The notes under the pieces are model-generated. The model searched no databases, was not told where the DNA came from, and was given only the letters and a program-made list of their open reading frames with translations. A stretch of DNA of 64,000 bases from an uncultured Lachnospiraceae bacterium (GTDB lineage Bacteria > Bacillota > Clostridia > Lachnospirales > Lachnospiraceae): the NCBI GenBank assembly GCA_900546495.1, contig URDN01000007.1, positions 17,951-81,950 on the forward strand, given 5' to 3'. Positions 1 through 6,510 of this stretch are shown here, in pieces (the first letter of the stretch is position 1; each line of letters starts with the position of its first letter). The position numbers and the translations under genes were made by a program.

Positions 1-11
1 TGCCTATCGGC

Positions 12-40
12 ATTATAACATATGCATTTTTTAATTTCAC
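12..40 (-). promoter_or_regulatory. candidate sigma-A promoter reading out of the window
   Basis: On the minus strand GTGAAA (35-40) is followed after 17 nt by a perfect TATAAT (complement of 12-17). It would drive a gene left of the window and overlaps the stop codon of the preceding gene. The -35 box matches only 4 of 6 positions, so this is tentative. Confidence 0.4.
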
Positions 41-489
41 TATTCTTTATAATTTAATATTTCCGCCAATTTATGTATCGTATTCGACAATGTCTCATAA
101 CAGATACCATAAGTCACCAGCTCTGCCCCATACGGGTCCAGAATCTCCAGCTCATCGCCAGTCAGTTCTGTCAGCACTTCTACATTCTGTGCCCCTTCCA
201 TCTCCAGCACTTTTTCTTTTGCTGCCTGGTCAAAGGTCAGAACCAGTGTATGTTCCCCAAAATCAGACGGTTCCAACTGACTGGACATATAATTTTCCAA
301 TGTAATCCCATTGCTGATCATCACAGCTTCTGCTTTCTGATTCAGCGGTTCCGGAAATAATACAACAATGCCTCGCGCCAGTATCTCCACCGGAAAATTC
401 AGATGTTCCCGCTGCAAGATCGCAGCTGCCATCGGTTCCCGGCAGATTGCCCGTTTCCCCGCAAAGATTATCTTCTCGATTTTTTCCAA
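40..489 (-). CDS. low-molecular-weight phosphatase-like protein lacking the nucleophilic cysteine
   Basis: 149 aa, TTG start 5 nt after a GGAGGTG ribosome binding site. Residues 9-22 (FAGKRAICREPMAA) align with the P-loop of the low-molecular-weight tyrosine/arginine phosphatase family (consensus VCxGNxCRSPMAE), and DPYG at 118-121 aligns with the general-acid loop. In active enzymes the P-loop is C-x5-R. Here it is G11-KRAIC-R17, so the nucleophile is replaced by glycine (codon GGG) while the arginine and the late aspartate remain. Length is normal for the family and the frame is open, so it is a conserved-looking pseudoenzyme rather than a decayed gene. It lies 14 bp after sua5, as ywlE lies near ywlC in Bacillus. 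Function as a phosphatase is doubtful; binding of a phosphoprotein is possible but inferred. Confidence 0.72.
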   Translation of the reverse strand: MEKIEKIIFAGKRAICREPMAAAILQREHLNFPVEILARGIVVLFPEPLNQKAEAVMISNGITLENYMSSQLEPSDFGEHTLVLTFDQAAKEKVLEMEGAQNVEVLTELTGDELEILDPYGAELVTYGICYETLSNTIHKLAEILNYKE

Positions 490-503
490 ATTGTCACCTC
501 CAG

Positions 504-1586
504 CTAAACTTCGATCACCTGATGTCCCGCAGCTTTCAGCAGACGATTCATGATCGCGTGACCAATACGCGGAGTGGCAAAACTTTCAGAAAAGATCACA
601 TCCACATCCATATCATCAAAATCACGCAAAATAGCATACAAATGCTGTGCGATGCTATCTTCATCCTGTCTGCTGCCGGTACTTTTGATCACATCACCGA
701 CATACTGTGAACGGCTCTCATCTGTACATATGATTCCGACCTTTTCTCCTTTTTTCTGATGCTCCTGTGTCAGCGCATTAATACGCGCAATAACAGCCTC
801 AGCTTCTCCGGATACGATGGTCAGATTTGCCTTTGGTGCGTAATGTCTGTATTTCATGCCCGGAGCCTTCGGATGTACATTCGGATCTGCGCTGGCAAAT
901 CCCGGATCATCCTTCACATCTCCGATCACTTTCGACAACATTTCTTTTGTAATATAACCCGGACGCAGGATCATCGGAACCTCTTCGCTCAGATCAATGA
1001 TCGTTGACTCAATGCCGATACCAACTGCTCCGCCATCCAGGATCATCGGAATTTTCCCCTTCAGATCCTCGTATACATGCTCTGCCAGCGTCGGACTCGG
1101 CCGTCCTGAAGTATTCGCGCTCGGCGCAGCGATATAACCGCCACCCTCCCGGATCAGAGCCAGCGCCGTCGGATGAGACGGCATACGAACAGCTACTGTA
1201 TCCAGTCCACCGGTGGTCTCATACGGAACCGCATCACTTTTCTGAAAAATCATTGTCAGCGGTCCCGGCCAGAATGCATCTGCCAGAGCCTTTGCCTGTG
1301 GTGGAATATAAGAAGTAATTTTCTTCAGTGCCTCAAAATCTGCGATATGCACGATTAACGGATTGTCTGACGGACGCCCTTTTGCTGCATAAATTCGTTT
1401 CGCTCCTTCCGGCAGTAACGCGTCTGCTCCCAATCCATACACGGTCTCTGTCGGGAATCCGACCAGTCCGCCCTGACGGATAATTTCTCCCGCTTCCCGC
1501 ATAATATCCATATCCGGATGCATTGCATCCACTTTTTTCACCTGTGTGTTCATCATTTCATTATCTGTATTTTTATTCGTATTCAT
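504..1586 (-). CDS. sua5: L-threonylcarbamoyladenylate synthase (Sua5/YwlC type)
   Basis: Makes threonylcarbamoyl-AMP from threonine, bicarbonate and ATP for the t6A modification of ANN-decoding tRNAs. From the ATG at 1586 it is 360 aa. The YrdC domain fills the first two thirds, with GFPTETVYGLGA, the KGRPSDNPL substrate loop and PSANTSGRPSPT. GMKYRHYAPKA begins the linker to the C-terminal Sua5 domain, so this is the two-domain form. The longer frame reaching 1625 is unlikely because it would run through the promoter. No Shine-Dalgarno precedes 1586, nor the alternative ATGs at 1556/1553, which fit homologous N-termini (MNTQVKK-). The mRNA may be leaderless or nearly so. A phosphatase-like gene follows after 14 bp. 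Confidence 0.93.
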   Translation of the reverse strand: MNTNKNTDNEMMNTQVKKVDAMHPDMDIMREAGEIIRQGGLVGFPTETVYGLGADALLPEGAKRIYAAKGRPSDNPLIVHIADFEALKKITSYIPPQAKALADAFWPGPLTMIFQKSDAVPYETTGGLDTVAVRMPSHPTALALIREGGGYIAAPSANTSGRPSPTLAEHVYEDLKGKIPMILDGGAVGIGIESTIIDLSEEVPMILRPGYITKEMLSKVIGDVKDDPGFASADPNVHPKAPGMKYRHYAPKANLTIVSGEAEAVIARINALTQEHQKKGEKVGIICTDESRSQYVGDVIKSTGSRQDEDSIAQHLYAILRDFDDMDVDVIFSESFATPRIGHAIMNRLLKAAGHQVIEV

Positions 1587-1593
1587 GCAAAAC

Positions 1594-1622
1594 AGTATAC
1601 CACAAAAGATTTTACTTGTCAG
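1594..1622 (-). promoter_or_regulatory. sua5 promoter, extended -10
   Basis: Minus strand CTGACA (complement of 1617-1622), 17 nt spacer, TG-G-TATACT (TATACT = complement of 1594-1599). Only 7 nt separate the -10 box from the ATG at 1586, so the predicted start point falls on or next to the start codon. The -35 box overlaps that of the divergent galM promoter. Confidence 0.6.
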
Positions 1623-1645
1623 CACCTGTCACCTGCGCGTATACT
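1616..1645 (+). promoter_or_regulatory. galM operon promoter
   Basis: TTGTCA (1616-1621), 18 nt spacer, TATACT (1640-1645), facing galM. Its -35 hexamer overlaps the -35 of the divergent sua5 promoter by 5 bp, so the two polymerases would compete. Transcription would begin near 1652, just before the repeat at 1663-1828, placing that repeat in the galM leader. Confidence 0.55.
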
Positions 1646-1654
1646 ATAGATACA

Positions 1655-1836
1655 TTTACCTAGTTACAATTCACTCATCATATGTATTCAAATATTGATC
1701 ATGCTTGCATGAGGAAATATTTGGATACATAATGATGAAGGGAGCGCCTTTTTATGAGCAAAAGTAGTAGCGTAGCTACGGAGAAGTCCTAAAAGGACGT
1801 TTTGCGAATGGCACGTGTGAACAGTAACTTTACCTA
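1655..1836 (+). mobile_element. MITE-like element copy A with 8 bp target duplication
   Basis: A 166 bp element (1663-1828) runs from GTTACAATTCAC to GTGAACAGTAAC, near-perfect inverted ends, and is flanked on both sides by TTTACCTA (1655-1662 and 1829-1836). Inside are a long stem (1684-1696 with 1716-1728) capped by TCATGCTTGCATGA, a second hairpin GTAGC-GTA-GCTAC and a third GTCC-TAAAA-GGAC. A short ORF begins at 1754 nine nt after GGGAG but stops after 12 codons because of a one-base length change relative to the other copies. No transposase is encoded, so it is non-autonomous. It sits in the predicted 5' leader of galM. Confidence 0.8.
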
Positions 1837-1866
1837 ACTTAAAACAGAAAGAATGAGGGTTTTGAA

Positions 1867-2916
1867 ATGAATATTACAAAAAGTTCTTTTGGAATCACAA
1901 ATGACGGAGAAGAAGCTTTTCTTTACCGCCTGGAAAACACATCCGGCGCATACGTTACCATAACCAGCTTTGGCTGCCGTGTGGTAAATATCTGTGTCCC
2001 GGACAAAACTGGCACTCTGCGCGATGTATGCCTTGGCTATGACACCCTTGCTGAATATGAAAAAGATCAGGCAAGTTTTGGTGCTGTTGTCGGCCGACAT
2101 GCAAACCGCATTGAAAAAGGTACTTTTACTTTAAATGATAAAACTTATCATCTGGTGATCAACAACGGTCCAAACCACCTGCACGGCGGCACACGCGGTT
2201 TCCACTACTACAACTGGGAATCTGCACAGGTTGGCAACACCGTTCGCTTTACCCGTGTTTCACCGGACGGAGAGGAAGGTTATCCGGGCACACTGACCAT
2301 GAGCGTAACTTACGCATGGAGTGAGGACAACGAGCTTTCCATCTCCTATGAGGCTTCCAGTGATCAGGATACCGTATTCAATACAACGAACCATTCTTAT
2401 TTTAACTTAAATGGAGATGCTTCCGGATCTGTTCTGGAGCACATACTGATGATCAACGCTGATCAGTATACTGAGACCGACGAAAATGACCTTACTACCG
2501 GCGTAATTTCCGATGTAGCTGACACACCGTTTGACTTCCGTACACCGAAGCCGATCGGACAGGATATTTTTGCAGAGCATCCGCAGCTGAAATATTCCAA
2601 AACCTATGACCATAACTTTGTATTAAACGGAACTGGTCTGAAAGAAGCTGCAACTTTATATGCAGAGGAATCCGGCATCCGCCTGACCTGCTTTACGGAT
2701 CAGCCTGGCGTACAGTTATATGTACCGGCACAGTCTCCGGCAGAACATGGCAAAAACGGCATCTGCTATCCGGCATACGGCAGCGCATGCTTAGAAACAC
2801 AGCATTTTCCAAATGCAACCAGCCACCCGAATTTCCCGTCCGTTATTTTAAAAGCAGGGGAAACCTTTAAATCCAAAACATTATTTCATTTTTCCGTGAC
2901 AGCAACTAAACGATAG
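1867..2916 (+). CDS. galM: aldose 1-epimerase (galactose mutarotase)
   Basis: Interconverts alpha and beta anomers of hexoses in the cytoplasm. 349 aa, the usual family length. Recognised by VVGRHANRIEKGTF near residue 76, NNGPNHLHGG, the catalytic-histidine motif NHSYFNL and the C-terminal glutamate motif CLETQHFPNA. The start is supported by GAGGG 6 nt upstream. No other galactose genes are adjacent. It is followed after 10 bp by the BMP-domain gene and probably co-transcribed with it and the phosphoesterase. A general sugar-anomer role is therefore as likely as a dedicated Leloir role. Confidence 0.93.
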   Translation: MNITKSSFGITNDGEEAFLYRLENTSGAYVTITSFGCRVVNICVPDKTGTLRDVCLGYDTLAEYEKDQASFGAVVGRHANRIEKGTFTLNDKTYHLVINNGPNHLHGGTRGFHYYNWESAQVGNTVRFTRVSPDGEEGYPGTLTMSVTYAWSEDNELSISYEASSDQDTVFNTTNHSYFNLNGDASGSVLEHILMINADQYTETDENDLTTGVISDVADTPFDFRTPKPIGQDIFAEHPQLKYSKTYDHNFVLNGTGLKEAATLYAEESGIRLTCFTDQPGVQLYVPAQSPAEHGKNGICYPAYGSACLETQHFPNATSHPNFPSVILKAGETFKSKTLFHFSVTATKR

Positions 2917-2926
2917 GAGTGATGAT

Positions 2927-4864
2927 ATGTCGATGGAACATTACAAAGCTGCCGCAAGGGCAGGCAAAAAAGACCTACAGAACCGAACATTGCAGAAACT
3001 GCCAACCCAAATGCCTGCTTTAGACACGATTCTGGAGCATACAGACATCAGCGGTGAAGTTCCGTTAGGTCTGGTGGATATCCCAACAGAACTGATCATC
3101 GGAACAAAAACCTATGGACGTTCTTCCTCCTTTGCCCCGAATTTTATGCCAATTCTGGGAGAAGGTACGGAATTTGCTGCCAAATGGTCCGCGCTCTGCG
3201 ATGCACATTTACAGGAAGGTATCCGTGAGCCCATTGTTGCTTACGAATACATGAACCAATACTATGTGCAGGAAGGTAACAAACGTGTCAGCGTTCTGAA
3301 ATATTTTAAAGCGATCAGTGTTCCCGGCTACGTCACACGGATCATCCCTGCCAGGGAAGATACGAAAGAGAGCCGTATTTACTACGAATTTCTGGATTTT
3401 TATAATGCAACAAACATTAATTACCTGTTTTTCAGTCAGGAGGGTGCCTATCAGCACCTTTCCTACCATCTCGGACACAGCCGGTATGAACGCTGGAGCA
3501 TGGACGACCGTATTTTATTCCGTTCCTGCTACAACCGATTTGCCAACGCTTTCCGCGAACTGGGTGGCGATAAGCTGGATATGACTATCGGAGATGCTCT
3601 GCTCATCTATCTGGATCTGTTTGATTACAGCCAGCTTTCCAATGAAACTCCTTCTGAAATCAAGGAAAATCTGAAAAAAATGTGGGCAGAGATCGTGCTT
3701 CACGATACCAAAGAGAAGCCTTCTGTCAAATTTGATCCGGAACCGGAACAGAAAAAAAATATCCTTACCAAGCTGTTCACCGGTACCGATGAGGAAAATA
3801 TCACACATATTGCCTTCATCAACCGAAAGACACCGGAAACTTCCAGTTGGACCTATGCCCATGAGCTTGGCCGCCTGTATCTGAAAGATGCCTTCCACGG
3901 AAGTGTACAGACCAAAGCCTATGATAATATTTCCGGAACAGACAATGCCATTGCTGCCATTGAACAGGCGATCGCCGATGGCAATGAAATGATTTTTACC
4001 ACATCACCGGAATTTTTAAGCGCCAGCCTGCGCGCTGCCGTTGATCATCCGGAAGTAAAGATCCTGAACTGTTCCCTGAATGCCTCACACAAATACATCC
4101 GAACTTATTACGGACGCATGTATGAGGCCAAATTCCTGATCGGTGTTCTGGCCGGTGTTATGACAGACACGGACAAAATCGGCTATATCGCGGACTATCC
4201 GATCTATGGCATGACTGCAAATATCAATGCCTTTGCCCTGGGTGTCAAAATGGTAAACCCAAAAGCAAAAGTATATCTGGAATGGTCCACCCTGAAAGAA
4301 AATGAGCATGTCGACCTTACCGGAAAATTATATGCTCTGGGAGCCACTTATATCTCCCATCAGGATATGATCATTCCTCGCAAGATCACACGACAGTTCG
4401 GTCTGTTCCGTGTCAATGGAGAAACACCTGTCAATCTGGCCTTCCCTGCATGGAACTGGGGAAAATATTACGAACGGATCATTCGAAATGTACAGAACGG
4501 AATCTGGAATACCGAAGAAAAATCCGATGCCAAGAAAGCATTGCATTACTGGTGGGGCATGTCCTCCGATGTGATCGATGTGGTCTGGTCCTCTGCAGTT
4601 CCGGACGAAACAAAGCATCTGCTGGATACTCTGCGAAATGCCATCCGTAATTATGATTTCAATCCGTTTGACGGCATTTTGCATTCTCAAGCCGGACTTG
4701 TATCAAAAGATGCGAACCACCATCTGACCTCAAAAGAGATTATTTCCATTGACTGGCTCGCTGACAATATTATCGGTCGGATTCCAACTGCAGACGAATT
4801 GCGAGAAGATGCGCAGAACGTCGTACGGCAGGAAGGAATCCGTAAGGAGGAACCTGTATTATGA
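2927..4864 (+). CDS. cytosolic BMP-family ligand-binding protein with ParB-like N-terminal region
   Basis: 645 aa. From about residue 290 it matches the BMP/PnrA basic membrane protein fold (periplasmic-binding type, usually nucleoside ligands): THIAFINRK, a GNEMIFTTSPEF strand, then a stretch through KIGYIADYPIYGMTANINAF typical of the family. Unlike ordinary BMP proteins it has no signal peptide or lipobox, so it should be cytosolic. Residues about 45-130 resemble the ParB/Srx nuclease-like fold, with EGIREPIVAYEY and YYVQEGNKRVSVLKYF in place of the GxxR signature. It overlaps the next gene by 4 bp (ATGA), implying coupled synthesis. A cytosolic nucleoside or metabolite sensor is a reasonable inference; ligand and output are unknown. 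Confidence 0.7.
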   Translation: MSMEHYKAAARAGKKDLQNRTLQKLPTQMPALDTILEHTDISGEVPLGLVDIPTELIIGTKTYGRSSSFAPNFMPILGEGTEFAAKWSALCDAHLQEGIREPIVAYEYMNQYYVQEGNKRVSVLKYFKAISVPGYVTRIIPAREDTKESRIYYEFLDFYNATNINYLFFSQEGAYQHLSYHLGHSRYERWSMDDRILFRSCYNRFANAFRELGGDKLDMTIGDALLIYLDLFDYSQLSNETPSEIKENLKKMWAEIVLHDTKEKPSVKFDPEPEQKKNILTKLFTGTDEENITHIAFINRKTPETSSWTYAHELGRLYLKDAFHGSVQTKAYDNISGTDNAIAAIEQAIADGNEMIFTTSPEFLSASLRAAVDHPEVKILNCSLNASHKYIRTYYGRMYEAKFLIGVLAGVMTDTDKIGYIADYPIYGMTANINAFALGVKMVNPKAKVYLEWSTLKENEHVDLTGKLYALGATYISHQDMIIPRKITRQFGLFRVNGETPVNLAFPAWNWGKYYERIIRNVQNGIWNTEEKSDAKKALHYWWGMSSDVIDVVWSSAVPDETKHLLDTLRNAIRNYDFNPFDGILHSQAGLVSKDANHHLTSKEIISIDWLADNIIGRIPTADELREDAQNVVRQEGIRKEEPVL

Positions 4865-5451
4865 GAATCATGGCAATCTCCGATACAGAATCAACTGCAT
4901 TGTGGGATCATTACAACAGTAACAAAATCACCGATACCGATCTGATCCTTTCCTGTGGCGATCTGAATCCAAACTATCTCTCATTTCTGGTAAGTTGTAC
5001 GAACCTGCCATTGCTGTATGTGCATGGCAACCATGATGAAAAATACGATCAGACACCACCGGAAGGATGCATCTGCATTGATGATAAAATTTACGTTCAC
5101 GAAGGCATCCGTATTCTGGGCTTAGGCGGCTGTATGCCGTACAAGCCCGGCAAATATATGTATACGGAAAAAGAAATGAAACGACGCCTGTTACATATCA
5201 AACACCAGTTGATTTTCTATCATGGCTTCGATATTCTGCTGACCCATGCTCCGGCTCAGGGTCTTGGAGATGGTGATGACCATGCCCATCAGGGATACGA
5301 AGTATTTCTAAAATTGCTGAACAAGTATCAGCCAAAATATATGGTGCATGGGCATATGCATTTACAGTATGATCACTCATTGAAACGAACTATGCAGTAT
5401 AACAATACGCAGATTATTAATGCGTATGAAAAACATACCTGGGAATATTAA
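4861..5451 (+). CDS. calcineurin-like metallophosphoesterase with altered motif I
   Basis: 196 aa, start codon overlapping the stop of the BMP-domain gene; GGAGG lies 8 nt upstream. Family motifs are in order: AISDTES near residue 8 (usual D-x-H, here D-T-E), CGDLN, HGNHDE, LLTHAP and VHGHMH. The domain is complete apart from histidine replaced by glutamate in motif I, so a two-metal phosphodiesterase or phosphatase is still likely. No signal peptide is present. Coupling to a putative nucleoside-binding protein suggests a nucleotide or cyclic nucleotide substrate, but that is inference from context only. Confidence 0.82.
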   Translation: MRIMAISDTESTALWDHYNSNKITDTDLILSCGDLNPNYLSFLVSCTNLPLLYVHGNHDEKYDQTPPEGCICIDDKIYVHEGIRILGLGGCMPYKPGKYMYTEKEMKRRLLHIKHQLIFYHGFDILLTHAPAQGLGDGDDHAHQGYEVFLKLLNKYQPKYMVHGHMHLQYDHSLKRTMQYNNTQIINAYEKHTWEY

Positions 5452-5599
5452 GTCTTGGTTTGGGTGGCTTAAAATTTACTTTCCAGTTTTTAATAGGAAC
5501 TCCCGGTATTTTGTCGCGGTCGCTAACAATCGCTCCCCGCGAAAAAATACCGGGAGTTCTTCATTTACTCTATGAAATTAGTAAATTTTTGCGCCACCC
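5449..5599 (+). repeat. structured repeat family 2, copy 1
   Basis: Begins at the phosphoesterase stop codon (TAAGTCTTG) and continues as a nested palindrome. Outer arms are GGGTGGC with AAATTTACT (5462-5480) and the matching AGTAAATTT with GCCACCC (5580-5599). A perfect 16 bp inner stem pairs 5497-5512 with 5544-5559. The apex is GCGG-TCGCTAACAATCGCTC-CCGC. A second copy at 62080-62192 has the same apical loop but different, still complementary, stems. It may also terminate transcription in both directions. Confidence 0.7.
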
Positions 5600-5686
5600 A
5601 GATCTTCGGTCCCACACATGCATATAGCGTATTGAAACAATAAACTTTGTGTTGCATGTGCAAATATATAGGCACACAAGAATATA

Positions 5687-6403
5687 TCAATTCTCCAAAT
5701 ATTCACAGATTCCTTTCTGTAGCGCATCCACCAATTTTTCCTGATACTGTGCAGTATTCAGCAACCTCTCTTCTTCCGGATTTGATAAAAATCCACATTC
5801 CACTATCACCGTCGGCGCGGAAGTATTTTTCAGAATATAATAACTGGTATTGGCTTTCGCCATCCGATGATTTTCCGGGTCCGCATTCTCGATCAAACTT
5901 TTTTGTAAAACTTCTGCAAGTTTCTTCCCCTCTTTTGATTCTGAATAATAAAATACCTGCGCACCTTTTGCAGTGCTGTCGGTATAACTGTTCTGATGAA
6001 TACTGATCACCGCATCCGGCTGTTCAGAATCCATTTTTGCCACCCGGTTTTTCATATCCGATGTTTTTTCATTTGTCCCATTCGCATCTGCCAGATTACG
6101 GTCATCGGTTCTCGTCATAATCACCCGGATATTTTGTTTTTCCAGACTCTTTTTCAGTTTTAAGGCAATCGCCAGATTAACTTCTTTTTCTTTTGTTCCG
6201 GCAACCCCGATCTTGCCCGGATCATTTCCGCCATGCCCACTGTCTATACAAATACAATACTGCGCTTTCTGCACACGTCGGTTCATAACATCATATTGTG
6301 CTGCCTGCGGCACACGTATGGCAGCAACTACAAGAAAAAGTAATAATGCTGTAACGCCGATTCTTTTTTTCACACAAAAATACCCGAACACATGTAATCT
6401 CAC
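5687..6403 (-). CDS. cwlD: N-acetylmuramoyl-L-alanine amidase, CwlD type
   Basis: Zinc amidase (Amidase_3) that cleaves peptide side chains from glycan strands; CwlD acts in the spore cortex, preparing muramic-delta-lactam. 238 aa as listed, the size of Bacillus CwlD. A membrane anchor (GVTALLLFLVVAAI, about residues 16-29) precedes the catalytic domain with zinc ligands in IDSGHGGND, KEVNL and ISIHQNS and the glutamate in VECGFLSNP. The GTG at 6403 lies within a hairpin and lacks a ribosome binding site. The in-frame GTG at 6373 (next codons KKRIG) gives a more typical N-terminus and is at least as plausible. It follows the GH18 gene on the same strand. Confidence 0.88.
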   Translation of the reverse strand: MRLHVFGYFCVKKRIGVTALLLFLVVAAIRVPQAAQYDVMNRRVQKAQYCICIDSGHGGNDPGKIGVAGTKEKEVNLAIALKLKKSLEKQNIRVIMTRTDDRNLADANGTNEKTSDMKNRVAKMDSEQPDAVISIHQNSYTDSTAKGAQVFYYSESKEGKKLAEVLQKSLIENADPENHRMAKANTSYYILKNTSAPTVIVECGFLSNPEEERLLNTAQYQEKLVDALQKGICEYLEN

Positions 6404-6422
6404 TTACAATGTATTCGGGTAT
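6380..6422 (-). terminator. hairpin between GH18 gene and cwlD
   Basis: ATACCCGAACAC (6380-6391) pairs with GTATTCGGGTAT (6411-6422). On the minus strand the stem is followed by a T run just before KKRIG of cwlD, so it could end the GH18 transcript or attenuate cwlD. Confidence 0.5.
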
Positions 6423-6510
6423 TTACTACTATATGCGACTACTTTTTGATAATATATCATTCTGTTATTCCAAAAATCTCATTTTTCAGAATACAAAATG
6501 TGTCATTTTA

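Noticed and set aside
5497..5559. Reading the family 2 hairpin simply as a rho-independent terminator
   Set aside because: It may terminate, but the same loop and flanks recur at 62093-62192 with different stems, which an ordinary terminator does not explain.
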